A DNA stretch of 64,000 bases from Undaria pinnatifida (GCA_012845835.1 JABAKD010000026.1:15166533-15230532), one strand, 5' to 3'. Positions 50,460 to 62,710 are shown, numbered from the stretch's first letter. The notes: generated by a model not told the origin, from the sequence alone. Made by a program: numbers and translations.

Positions 50460-53170
50460 ATGAAAATACACTCCAGCTGTGAGATCGAAGATTTCGTCGA
50501 AACTCATCGTTGCAAGCTGTGTGTGATACTCCGATCGCGCGCATTGCGAGTTGTGTGTCCTCATTAAGGATATAGGTCGGCGACTTCCCTTACAACTACA
50601 GTTTAGCTATCAGGGTCACCAGGATGATTCTAGTCAGTCTGTGCGCGGAAACTATAAAACCCGTTTCTGAGGGGGACAAAATCTGACAGCTGTGAAGGGA
50701 AATGTATCCTTTTATCAAGTGAATCTTGTAAGTCGAATAACCGGTGAGGGGGGTGGGGAGGAGTTTTGAAGGACGTGGGGGCCTGGTTTTGATCAAAAGC
50801 GAGCGGGTTTGGAGGGGGGGGGAAGGGGGCAATTTGTGCATGTAAGCTATAAATCCTTTCGACGGGATAAATCTGACGGTTTGGCACCAGTATATTATTT
50901 GGGGCGGGGGGGGGGGGGGGAAGGGGCGGGGAGGGCAGCTCAATATGTGCCTGGAAACTATACATTATTTTGAGAGGATAAATGTGACGGTTTTAAATAA
51001 TACATCAGTTTATCATGTATATCCTGGGGTATATCGTACAATCAGTGAAGTAAAGAAAGGGGGGAGTGTTCGAGGGGGTGGGGTTGGGATGGGTTGGGGG
51101 GTGGGGGGGGGGGTGCCGGCGGGGGNNNNNNNNNNNNNNNNNNNNNNNNNNNNNNNNNNNNNNNNNNNNNNNNNNNNNNNNNNNNNNNNNNNNNNNNNNN
51201 NNNNNNNNNNNNNNNNNNNNNNNNNNNNNNNNNNNNNNNNNNNNNNNNNNNNNNNNNNNNNNNNNNNNNNNNNNNNNNNNNNNNNNNNNNNNNNNNNNNN
51301 NNNNNNNNNNNNNNNNNNNNNNNNNNNNNNNNNNNNNNNNNNNNNNNNNNNNNNNNNNNNNNNNNNNNNNNNNNNNNNNNNNNNNNNNNNNNNNNNNNNN
51401 NNNNNNNNNNNNNNNNNNNNNNNNNNNNNNNNNNNNNNNNNNNNNNNNNNNNNNNNNNNNNNNNNNNNNNNNNNNNNNNNNNNNNNNNNNNNNNNNNNNN
51501 NNNNNNNNNNNNNNNNNNNNNNNNNNNNNNNNNNNNNNNNNNNNNNNNNNNNNNNNNNNNNNNNNNNNNNNNNNNNNNNNNNNNNNNNNNNNNNNNNNNN
51601 NNNNNNNNNNNNNNNNNNNNNNNNNCATGACGTAGTTTCAATTATTTTCCCCTCAACCCCCCCCTCCCCCCCCCCCCTCCAACGCCCCCTCTTTTCCGAC
51701 CACCTGCACGATCGCCTAGACCTAGCACCACGCGTAAAACAAGCTGCTACATATCTTTGATCCCACAGCCGAAGTGTATTTGAATATTATTTGTGACCTA
51801 AACCTCCTAAAAAATCTCCCCCCCCCCCCCCCCCCCCCCTCTTGCTCTCCCGTACTCAAACGCCCCACTAAACATCGAAATCCGCCACATTGATAAACAC
51901 TTCACGCACAGGATATCACCTCATTATCTTTCGAGAGCCATCCATGCCGAGGTGTCCCCCCCCCCCCCCCCTCGAACGCCCCCTCCTTCCCCATCACCCG
52001 CACCATCGCCTAGACCTAGCACCACACGTATAACAAACCCCTCAATTAAAGCCCTTTTCTCCCTCCCCCCCCCCCCCCTCCAACGCCCCCTCTTTTCCGA
52101 CCACCTGCACGATCGCCTAGACTTAGCACCACGCGTTTAACAAGCTGCTACATATCTTTGATCTCACAGCCGAAGTGTATTTGAATATTTTTTGTGACCT
52201 AAACCTCCTAACCCCCCCCCCCCCCCCCCTCTTGCTCTCCCTTACTCAAACGCCCCACCAAATATCGAAATCAGCCACATTAATAAACACTTCACGCACA
52301 GGATATCACCTCATTATCTTTCGAGAACCATCCATGCCGCTGTGTCCCCCCCCCCCCCCCGCCTCGAACGCCCCCTCCTTCCCCATCACCCGCACGATCG
52401 CCTAGACCTAGCACCAGACGTATAACAAACCCCTCACCTAAAGCCCTTCCTCCCCCCCCCCGCCCCCCCCCCGCCCCCACACCCCCCACCTCCCCCCCAA
52501 CCCATCCCAACCCCACCCCCTCGAACACTCCACCCTCTCTTTACTTACTGATTGTACGACTTACCCCAGGATACACATGATAAACTGATGTATTATTTCC
52601 AAAACCGTCACATTTATCCCCTCAAAAAAATGTATAGTTTCCAGGCACATATTGAGCTGCCCCACACGCCCCCCCCCGCCCCCCCCCGCCCCAACCCCCC
52701 CCCCCCGCCCCCAATAATATACTGATGATGCCAAAACCGTCAGATTTATCCCCTCGAAAGGATTTATAGCTTACATGCACAAATTGCCCCCTCCCCCCCC
52801 CCCACCCCCCCCTTCTCCAAACCCGCTCGCTTTTGATTAAAACCAGGCCCCCACGTCCTTCAAAACTCCGCCCCACCCCCTCACCGGTTAATCGACTTAC
52901 AAGATTCACTTGATCAAATTTTACATTTCCCTTCACAGCTGTCAGATTTTGTCCCCCTCAGAAACGGGTTTTATAGTTTCCGCGCACAAAATGACTAAAA
53001 TCATCCTGTTGACCCTGATAGCTACAGTGTAGTTATAAGCGGAGTCGCCGACCTATATCCTTAATGAGGACACACAACTCGTAATACGCGCGATCGGAGT
53101 ATCACACACAGCTTGCAAAGATGGGTTTCGACGAAATCTTCGATTTCACAGCTGGAGTGTATTTTCATTT
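50460..53170. repeat. large fold-back element of family F
   Basis: The plus arm begins GAAAATACACTCCAGCTGTG at 50462; the minus arm ends with the reverse complement at about 53168. Each arm holds the same modules, ending in ATAAATCTGACGG-type blocks and long G or C runs. The assembly gap lies between the arms. The minus arm is longer because modules are repeated (TTTGATCYCACAGCCGAAG at 51758 and 52157). No open frame of note. Confidence 0.8.
51126..51625. other. assembly gap of exactly 500 N
   Basis: A round-number run of N, probably a placeholder of unknown true size. Open frames running through it are artefacts. Confidence 0.98.
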
Positions 53171-53187
53171 TTTTAAATATTGTGGTC

Positions 53188-53400
53188 TAGCACATAGACT
53201 GTCCGCGTATAATCCTGGTGGCCTTCGCTTGTTCGAATCCGGGTGTCATCGAAAAAAAAAATGATCCTCGTGAACAATCGATATTTATTTGTCAAAGAAA
53301 AAAATAGATAGCAATGTGACTATGTGGTCTAGTAGATAGACTGTCCGCTTATAAGCCTGGTTTTCGTTGGTTGACTCCAGGCATCATCGGGGAAAAAAAT
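53188..53400 (+). mobile_element. tRNA-like repeat C, two tandem copies
   Basis: TGTGGTCTAGCACATAGACTG (about 53186) and TGTGGTCTAGTAGATAGACTG (about 53324) are A box-like heads, each followed by a B box region and TCATCG plus an A-run and ATCCTC. In the second copy the loop CTTATAA resembles an Ile(UAU) anticodon loop. Acceptor ends do not pair, so these are SINE heads or tRNA relics. Confidence 0.5.
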
Positions 53401-53811
53401 ACATCCTCTTAAAAGAATCGAAAAAACTTTCATATAAAAAATTAAAAACGTCAGCTGTGAGTACGACCGGTTGGTTGAAACTCAATGCAAGAAATCAAAG
53501 TAAAGCTGGACCTCCTTTAAAATGCATTTTCAGCTCCCGAAGAAACAAAGTTTCAAGTTCAGCTCCCAAAAACGAAAATTACTAAGAAAAAAAAAAGTTG
53601 AAAAAAAAATGGTTGAAAAAATGTTCGGAAAAAAAAAACGAGTTCGAACGAATCAAATTTAACGGAGATAGTAGAAAATGAACAAAGAAAAAAAATGAAA
53701 AACGAAAAAAATGCAACAATTAATTGACGAAATGGCAGAACCAATAAAGTGTGAAGAAAGCAAAGAAAAGCTGGAGCGGTGAAATAATGTTGCCAAGAGG
53801 TGTTTGTGCAG
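53401..53811. other. A-rich non-coding sequence
   Basis: Dominated by GAAAAAAA tracts. No gene. Confidence 0.6.
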
Positions 53812-55125
53812 AGCTAATTGCCCTGCGCTAGATGCTCGTTGATGTCACGTTCTGAACGGCAGTAGTACGTGTGATGAGCACACGGCACTTACACCATAAA
53901 TGGTACTTGGTACCTGTATCATACCTGGTACTACTGCTTGCTGCATGTTTAAAAGAACGCACGGTGCCGCACGACACAACACCGCAAAATGAAGGGCAAG
54001 GAACGGCACCGCTCTATGCCGCGCTGCACTACTGAGCTATATATAACTGAGCTGACCTGAGCTGGGGGTGCGTTGTGATCCAACAACGTAGTATGTACAA
54101 ACTTATTAGTCTAATAGTACCGGTGCGTGGGATGATACTGCGAATATATGTTACTGGCAGGTACGAACTAATAAAAGTACCGCAAAGCACGCAGCATGGC
54201 AAAGCAGCAAAGCACGTCGAAGCACAGCGCTGCGCTCTGCTAAGCTAGAGCTGCAGAGCATCGCAGGGCACTGCACGGCGCTGCGATGCTGCAAGCTATA
54301 ACGCTGCAGTGGGGTGCTTGGCGGTGCGGAGTTGATGAGCCAATAGCTAATTGCCCTGCGCTAGATGCTTGTTGATGTCACGAACGGCTGTACGTCTGAT
54401 GAGCACACGGCACGTACATAATATATGGTACCTGTGGTACCTGTATCATACCTGTTACTACTACTGCTTGCTGTATGTTCAAAAGAACGCACAGCGCCGC
54501 ACGACACAACACCGCAAAACGAAGGGCGAGACACGGCACCGCACTATGCCGCGCTGCACTGCTTAGCTTTATATAGCCGGGCTGACCTTAGCTGGGGGTG
54601 CGTTGTGATCCAAAAACGTAGTATGTACAAAGTAACGGTACGTGGGATAATACTGCGAATGAATGTTACTGGCAGTTACAAACTAATAAAAGTATCGCAA
54701 AGCACGCAGCATGGCAAAGCAGCAAAGCACGTCAAAGCACAGCGCTGCGCTTCGCTAAGCTAGAGCTGCAGGGCATCGCAGGGCACTGCACGGCGCTGCG
54801 TTGCTGCGAACTATCGCGCTGCGGTGGGGTACTGGGTGGGCTGACCTGAGCTGGGGGTGCGTTGTGATCCAACAACGTAGTATGTACAACCTTATTACCG
54901 GTACGTGGGATGATACTGCGATTGAATGTTACTGGCATGTACGAACTATTAAAAGTACCACAAAGCACGCAGCGTGGCAAAGCAGCAAAGCACGTCAAAG
55001 CACAGCGCTGCGCTATGCTAAGCTAGAGCTGCAGGGCATCGCAGGGCAATGCACGGCGCTGCGTTGCTCCGAGCTATAGCGCTGCGGTGGGGTGCTGGGC
55101 GGTGCGAAGCTGATGAGCCAAGCCC
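53812..55125. repeat. tandem array: two 530-bp units and one partial 260-bp unit
   Basis: AGCTAATTGCCCTGCGCTAG starts units at 53812 and 54345. GCTGACC(T/C)TAGCTGGGGG-type blocks lie at 54051, 54581 and 54839, so the third unit holds only the 3' half. Units contain many AGCAAAGCACG steps and CGCTGCG palindromes. Short open frames recur but change with each copy. Confidence 0.85.
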
Positions 55126-56698
55126 AGATCTCAGCTGACGAAACTCGGAGATGCCAGGGAAGCACCAACCGAGCTCTTTCGGCACGAAGATATTTGTAAT
55201 TTCCCCAGCAACTAATTTTCTCGAAGAGTTTCGGGACGGTTCTTTTCCCCAGCAACTAATTTTCTTTTCGGCAACTACGGGCTGAGAAAGGCTGAGAGGG
55301 GGGAGGATATGCCGAGCGAGAGCTCCGAGGGGGTCAAGGTCTAAGTAAGTAACTTTATATAGTCTAGACTATAGACTATATTTTTAAAAACGAACGCAGG
55401 GGACAACAACCGCAGCCGCAGCACAATGGCCACCAAAGCCCCCCCCCGACAGCAGCAGCAGCAGCAGCAGCAACAGTAGCGGCGGCGGCGGCCGTCCGGC
55501 GTGGGTAGCGGTGGCGATGGAGTCTTCGGCGACGGCGTTGTGGTATACCAACGGTGGTTGACAAAATCAGCACCGGATACGACATCACGCAGCAGCAGAG
55601 AACCAGACCATATCGTAGAGCGCGCAAGAGCGCTGGCTCACTAGCACCCACCCCTGAGGTTGCGCGTACGCGCCATGCTTTTCCCCAGCTACCCTTTGTG
55701 TCTACGCATCAAGGTTGGTTTGTGTTTAACGCTGCCAAGCACAGCGTACAGCGAGCAGTGTCTGCTGTGTGCTGCCGTGTGGGTTGTACCCTCGTGCCCT
55801 CTGATTGTTGTTCTGTTGTGCTTGAAGGGCAATGCTGTTATGCTCATTCGTTATTGATGGAAGTTCACTTTAAATCCTTCACTCAAATACGAATTTTCAC
55901 ACCCTTTTGGGCCAAACTCTTCCATCAAAGTTATCTCGGTAATTTATTTCATAGGAACTTTTCGTTGAATTATTTGAACGCAAACACTCGAACACTCAAA
56001 CACAACTAATATTGTTCCCCCAAGTGTATAGACTATGCTTCCAAATCTTTGATCAAGCGAAGTTATGGTGGTAGATACTCTCGTTCTCAACATGCCTCAG
56101 GCGAAATGAAAAAATGTGTAACTTTTAGTATCAACGCAGACCCGAGTTTGATTCTCGGATATTGATAGAAGGACATGGTAAATCCTACATACCCTTTTTT
56201 CGTGACAACTGAACTGTCATGATAATGCTCTTCGATCCTAGATTAATGCAAACAACCTAAAAAATGCCAGGTCCTCAAATCGAAAGGGGTGTGATTAGAG
56301 CATCGCCTTCAACTCTTATTTCATGACGCAAAAAGTCAGCTAAGATATACCTCCCACACTCCGGAGTCAAGCCACAGTTTGTCCAACCAGTTCCGCTCTG
56401 GTTTGGTCCATACTAATCTCCCAACACGCGTTGGTATCACAGAACACTTTGATTAGGACATGTTCTCTTTCAACTAACTAAGGAAGCCAGCATTAGTCAT
56501 ACCAACTACCTACTCTACCTGTCCAACGAAATCAAGCATCCTGCCAGCTCGACGCCCAATTCATATCACCTGGAACTCATCGCAAGACGAAAACGGTGTG
56601 ATGTCCCGCGGTGAATCCGCGAGCTGAAAACAATATGTCACGTGGACAATTGATATCTCTTTCTGTCCCACCAGCTCAAAAATACAAAGATAAAATTA
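55126..56698. other. non-coding before the copia element; CAG array
   Basis: A CAG microsatellite lies at 55450-55491 and a cluster of TATAGTCTA/TAGACTATA palindromes at 55358-55380. A 151-residue frame (55554-56009 plus) has no recognisable motif; I do not call it. Confidence 0.45.
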
Positions 56699-57019
56699 TG
56701 TTGATTGTATGCTTGGATATGATGTGGATATGATGCCGTTTCAGTATTGTAGGGGTTTCCAGTGATATGTTGGCTACATCGTAGCGGCATATCGGGATGG
56801 TGGAATGATTTCGGGTATTTTGCCGCCACTCCTCGTTTTGCTCCTCGTTGTGCTTCCTCTACCGAGTGAGTCTCCTCCTCTGCACTCTGCGCCTTGGCTA
56901 GGAGCAACTTGATTTTTTCTTCCTACGTATTATACTTGTCTTCATACAGGTGACTCCACTACCCCACTATTGTCAGCTCAACGGGTAAGCCCTCTACGCT
57001 TCGTAGGGATCAACAAACA
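56699..57019 (+). repeat. copia 5' LTR
   Basis: Begins TGTTGATTGTATGC and ends GGGATCAACAAACA, the TG...CA form. Matches 63409-63711. Confidence 0.85.
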
Positions 57020-57128
57020 CGATAATTATCGCGTACGCGGTACTATCTATCCCTGTTCGAAGCAAAGGGTGTTGAGTGACGTCGGCTTTTCTGCGGAAGA
57101 GAGCTAGCTGAAGAAACCAGCCGGAGCC

Positions 57129-58019
57129 ATGGGGGACACCGATTCGAGTGAAGCCCAAAGGAGCAGCGGCGGGATTACACCCGCCGTTTTGGAGCAGCTG
57201 GCAGACTTCCAGAGGAGAGTGGTTCTCCTGGAAGGAGCCACACCGCGAGCTGAGGTACGCGGAGCCCCAGCCTCTTCCCCGTCGCTTGCGCCTGTTATGC
57301 AAGGTCTAGCCCTTCTGGGCGGGTATTTTGTTAGCAACCGTCAACCCAAGTTTAACAGTAAGAAGGACACGTGGCCCCTCTGAAAAGAGACTTTTACGTC
57401 GCTCACTAGTATAACAGAATGCAGGGATGCCTACAGAGAGACACCCAACCCAGTTAGAGTAGCGGATGACACCCTCACGAATGAGGACTAGCTGTTGAGG
57501 CACTCGGCTTTGACAATCATGTATGCTAGAATGGCTTGGGAGTTGTTGCTGGAATATTTAGACTCTGACCCCCCGTGTTTAACCAGGATGGTAGAGACCA
57601 GGTCGTCTAGCGGAGCGTGGAAAGTCATGACCGATTTCTGTGCTCCAAAGACAATTATGGAAAAACGAAGGGTAGCGCAGGAGTTCAACTCCATCTCAAT
57701 GGCAGGGGGGGAAGACCCTGTAGAATACTTGAGCCGCATAGACAAGACAGTGCAAAAGCTTGCAATGCTAGGGGGAACAAAGGATGATGATGACGTCAAT
57801 GTTCATTTTGTCCAGAACCTCTCAGCGTCCTATGAGGTGGAGAAGAAAATCCTGTTGTCCAGCCCTGGCCTGACTCGTTCCAGCATAGAAGAGGTAGTAA
57901 GAAACGCGTACATGTCGCTCAAGCAGAATGTTGGAAGGGTAAGGGTCAGTCGAAGGGAGATGACCCACATGCTCTCTACGCCGGCGGTGCACAACCAGCG
58001 GTTGCAGGGGGCAGTGTGA
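57129..58019 (+). pseudogene. copia gag (capsid), two in-frame stops
   Basis: One frame from the ATG at 57129 (MGDTDSSEAQ) to the stop at 58019, interrupted by TGA at 57381 and TAG at 57489. The capsid domain includes MARMAWELL-like helix YARMAWELLLEYLDSDPP and the block PVEYLSRIDKTVQKLAMLGG, typical of copia gag (UBN2-like). It would form the particle shell. The frame then shifts into the nucleocapsid/pol frame at about 58016. Confidence 0.8.
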
Positions 58020-60130
58020 TGGGGAGGAAAGGAAAACAGAAAAACAGACAGAAACAGCAGCAGTCGCAACAACAGCAGCAGCAGCAGCAGCAGCAGCGGC
58101 AGCAGCAGCAACAGCAGCCGCAGCCGCCTCAGCAGCAGCAGCAGCAGCATCGAAGTGGTGATGGCGGGGTAGTGGGCCTACCGTACCGTTTAGATCCGGT
58201 ATATGGGCAGTGGCGTTGGAATGATTCGAGGTTGGCCCCTTTTAGGAACGCTGGTAGTGTACCCCCGATGGGATATATACCAGTTCAAGCTCCGCCTGGT
58301 TTACTACCACCGAGATCCCCGCCACCGGCGGGATCGGGACCGTCACGCAGAGGTACCCCGACAGCTCCCCGGCTATGCTTTATGTGTCAGCAACCGGGGC
58401 ATTATGCTGCTCAATGCACTGCGCACGCACACGCACACGTCGCGACAAAATACCCACCCAGCTCAGGTGTTTTAAGCGCGCACGTTGCATCGTTTAGCCC
58501 CCCACCAGCGTCATACGACGGAAATTGGCACGCCGGAGCATACTATGAGCCCTATGGAGCTAGTGACTACGCTCCGACTAGCTATGCTTCGCAGTACGTT
58601 GCCGAAGCAGCAGCACCGTACGCCCCCTCGACCGTCCACTCCCCGTATGACTATCAAGGAGCAGCGGAATCCACGCATAACAGAAGCACGTCTGACGACC
58701 TACACCTTCTCACTGCGCAGATTGCTCAAACAATCCAATACCCCTCCGGAACGAAAGAGATACCTCGTGACATTTCTGGGGGTAGCGGTAGAGATGAGTG
58801 GGTTGCCGACTCTGGTGCTTCGTATCACGTGACGGGGGACCCCACTGGGATGTTTGACTGTAAGCCCCTTCCGGTAGGTAAGGAGAGGTTAGTAATAGGT
58901 GACATGACGATGATGGGCGTCAAGTGCTTTGGCAAGCTGTCTCTGTTCATGCACTGCCAGAGTGGTGACACTCATGTACGGCTGACGAACGTGGAATACG
59001 CGCCTGGAGTCCAGTTTAATTTGTTCTCATTACACGCTGTGATGTCAAAGTGCCGTGTGACCATGGACATCAAGGGGGTTCACATGCTTGGGGCGAGTGT
59101 TTCGTTCGTACGCAGAGAGGCTGGCTCATACTGCTCCGAAACTAGGATTACCGACCCCGTCCTGGCTAACGCAGTATTGGTCCCTGGCAAGCAGCAACGG
59201 ATCGATTTTCACGACCTGCACGTTGCGCTAGCCCACTCACATGCTGAAACCCTACGCGAGACGGCGCGCCAACATGGTTTTGAAGTGGTAGGAGAGTTGG
59301 TCCCTTGTGCTGGGTGTTTCGAAGCCAAGGGTAGGAGGATGCCAGTTCCGAGATCCACCAACAGTCGCTGAACCAAACCCTTTGAGCGTCTGTTTGTAGA
59401 CCTGTCCGGAAAGCGCCCCGCACCATCTGGTGGTTACCACTACCTAATGATGATTGTAGACGATGATTTTTCTCGGTTTGGATGGACTTAATTCCTTAAG
59501 GAGAAGTCCGACGTGCCCGATGTTTTCGCTGGTTTTCTGGCTGACATTCGGGCACAGGGCACCCCATCCATTGTGGAGTGCCTGCGCTCCGACAACGGTA
59601 CTGAATTCACTAAGGGTGAGTTCGTGACGCTGCTAGACCAACACCGTATTCGCCGAGAATACACGCCCGTAGACTCTCCAAAGTACGACGGCGTGGTCGA
59701 GCGCAGGATTGCCCTAGTCTTAGAGGCCGCGATGGCGTCCTGCCTGGAGGCTCCCCGCCTGTTCGGCGGCGTGCCTCTGCCGCCTTGAGGGCCTCTATGG
59801 GCGGAAGCGTGCGTGCACGCGAGTGATGCCATCAACGTGTCGGCGAGGGTGAGCGACAGGCCGGGCATGTTGTCGCCTTATTAAATGTTGTATGGTAGGG
59901 CACCGTTCCCGCGACTGCTCCCCTTTCTAAAGCCAGGCCTTTATCATGTGAAGCGCACGCTGAAATCTGAGCCGAAGGCACAGGTTTGCTTTTTCTTGAA
60001 CAACGGCAGCAACCACCCGAGGGACTGTTGCAAGGTGTTGCTTGTGTCCGAATGCCGGTCGTACACCCGTGATGTTACTTGGGAGCATCCGCGGGAAGCC
60101 TTTGCTGGGTTGCTGCTGCGGCATGGGCCA
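58016..60130 (+). pseudogene. copia nucleocapsid, protease and integrase
   Basis: A Gln-rich stretch from a CAG repeat (58056-58150) precedes zinc knuckle CFMCQQPGHYAAQC. The protease active site is ADSGASYHV (58805-58832). The pre-integrase HHCC is partly kept (H402, H407, C431, C434). In the same frame, after a TGA at 59369, the integrase shows LFVDLSG, LRSDNGTEF (Asp at 59591) and GVVERR (Glu at 59699), a 35-residue spacing. More stops follow at 59489, 59786 and about 59880. The C-terminal part has SYTRDVTW, a copia landmark. Confidence 0.85.
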
Positions 60131-62268
60131 AGGACACCCCATCACCTGGGCCGAGTTTGTCAGAGGCGCAGATGCCTCCGGAAGACGGGGATGTATGGCA
60201 TGAGCTGGCACCGGTTCCGTCAAGGGCGTCACCGGTGCCGTCACAGCCGTCACCGGTTCCGTCGAGGGCGTCACAAGAGTTGGTTCAACCGTCACCGGTG
60301 CGGACGTCAAGGGCGTCAGCGGGGGCGACACAGCCGTCACCGGTGGTGCCGTCAAGGGCGTCACCGAGGCCGGCACAGCCGTCGCTGGTGATGTCAAGGG
60401 CGTCACCAGGCCTGGCACAGCCGCCTCAGTCACAGTCGTTGCCGCTGTCACACCAGTTCTCAGGAGCTGGTGATGGTGGCGAACCACAACACCTGGGGCG
60501 CACACGGGCGCAGACTGTTCGGAACCAGGCAGGAATTGACAGATCGCAGACTGTGAATGACGGCATAGCTCAATTGGGACGCACCAGGGGGCAAACCGCG
60601 CGCAATCAGGGGGATATGCAACATGGACTGTTGTCTTTGATGGCTGCGCGGGAGGGTATTGGTCATGTACTGTACCATGAAGCCCCACCTCACAAAAACC
60701 CTCCCCTACCCTCGCGTTCGGTGAGTGAACTCTTGACGCCGAACTCGTACTCGGAAGCGCTCAACGACGAATATTCTGATCTCTGGATTCAGGCCATGAA
60801 GAAAGAATATGGTGGCCTGGAGAACGCGGGTACTTTCGGTGCGATCTAGCAACCAAACGGCCTGAATGTTCATTCGGCGGAGTCGGTGTACGGTTAAAAA
60901 AAGAATGAGATTGGCTTTGCGACCACGGCTAAGGCGAGGTTGGTAGCGAGGGGTTGCGGGCAGCGTGAAGGCATCGATTTCTTTGCGACATTTTCCCCGA
61001 CGCCTACGGCGTCCTGCATTCGCTTGTTGGGTGCCATTTCTTGCGAGTTAGATTTGGATCTTTGTCATTTCTATGCAGAGCAGGCTTTTTTTCAGTCAAA
61101 CCTAGACGAAGATGTTTTCATGCGGCTACCCCGGGGTTGTGGTGAGATGTCTGGTAAGGTAGTACGCTTGAATCGCAGTCTCTACGGCTTGAAACAAGCG
61201 TCGAGATCGTGGCACAACCACTTGTTATCGCACATGAGGAGTCTTGGTTTTGAGCAGAGTCTAGCAGACGCGTGTGTCTTGCGCTTGGTCGAGTCTGGAA
61301 CTGTCTCCATAGTAACAGTAGTTCATGTGGACGACATCTTCGCAGTAGCACGGAAGGCTAGATGCAATCAGTTCTGCGAAGACTTGAACCGCTTAGTGGC
61401 GATTAACAACCATGGCGAGCTAAGGTGATGTGCTGGCTGACGGTATTGTAGAAATTAGGATGCTGGCACTTTAAGGATCTCGCAGCAAGTTTTTGCTGAA
61501 AACACAGCTTTGAAGTTCGGCGTTAGCTCGGGCAGAAGAAACCCGTTAGAAAAGGGCCTTAAACTCGAAGAGTTCGATGCCACTGAACCTGAGGGTGACT
61601 GGCCTTTCCGTGAACTGGTAGGGTGCTTGATGTGGCTTGCCAATCAGACACGTCCGGATATTGCAAACGCGGTGAGAGCGGTAGCCAGGTACACCAACTC
61701 GCCCAGGGCAATACACTGGATGACAGCGGTTGGCATGTTAGAGTATGTTTTTTTTCACGATTGATTTTGACATTACTTTTCAGAGAGTTAAGGGACTGGA
61801 GCTGGTCGCGTATGCCGATGCAGACTACGCCAGCAATGCTACTGATAGGAGGTCGGTTTCCGGTGGGGCTGTCATGTGGGCAGGGGCATGCGTGTGCTGG
61901 CTTTCGAGAACTCAAAAGTGCGTGACGCTTTCCACCACAGAAGCCGAGTACGTAGCACTTGCAGACACCATCAAAGGAGCTAATTTTCTAGCGGTACGTG
62001 TGGAGTTTTATTTTGCCTGGCCTTGGTTCCGCATGCATAACGGTTTTTGAGTACAACAAGAGGGCAATGCACCTGGCTCATAACCCGGTGTGCGCGTCGA
62101 AATCATAAGACATCGACGTTAGGCACCACTTCCTCCGAGAGCTCGTATTCAGCGAAGAGTTTGACATTGTCGCCGTAAAGTCTGAGCAGCAACACGCAGA
62201 CTTCCTGACGAAGGCACTTGCCGGTCCAGTTTTTCCTTTTCACCGCGGTTTTGTGACGAATATTTGAT
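60079..62268 (+). pseudogene. copia linker, reverse transcriptase and RNase H
   Basis: The linker has PSRASP-type repeats (60200-60430). RT motifs are ARLVARGCGQREGIDF, RLPRGCGEMSG, SLYGLKQASRSW and VHVDDIF (61327-61335). The first catalytic Asp position reads HFYAEQAF, so Asp has become Tyr. RNase H shows YADADYASNATDRRSVSG and TLSTTEAEYVAL, and the end is QQHADFLTKAL at about 62188-62220. Stops occur at 60847 and near 60895; a T-run near 61749-61756 causes a frameshift. Confidence 0.85.
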
Positions 62269-62339
62269 TTTGTGAGAACGGTGGAATATGTCATGATTTT
62301 GTGCGCTAGGTTTGTTTTTTCTACTGTTTAATAATGATA

Positions 62340-62615
62340 GCTGAGCCAAATCGTTTAGTTTTTCTGGGAAATTTGGGGACGGTGACGATTTTTGGTAAAA
62401 TACCCGGGGTCATCCCCGCGTAATCAGTCTATGGTTTTCTCAACTAACCCCGTAATGAGACCGAGCTGAGCCAAATCGTTAAGTTTATGTTGTTTTTAGG
62501 GTTCGGGGACGGCAACGGTTTTTTGGTAAACTACCGGGGGTCATCCCTGCGTAATCAGTCTATGGTTTTCTCCACTGACCCCGTAATGAGACCCAGCTGA
62601 GCCAAATCGTTTAGT
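62340..62615 (+). repeat. tandem repeat, about 128 bp, 2.1 copies
   Basis: GCTGAGCCAAATCGTT at 62340, 62465 and 62596, each followed by TTTGGTAAA...GTAATCAGTCTATGG. Lies in the copia 3' region. Confidence 0.85.
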
Positions 62616-62710
62616 TTTCATCTTGCAAGGAGGGGTCACGCCCACCTGTTACTGCTTGTGCGGGGAAGGATTCGCGTGACCACTTGAGAGGATTATCGCT
62701 CGTTAAGTAG

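Noticed and set aside
50945..51760. Open frames of 178-271 residues across the gap
   Set aside because: They consist mostly of N; no real sequence.
55554..56009. 151-residue plus-strand frame
   Set aside because: No domain, no splice context and low-complexity start; kept as uncalled.
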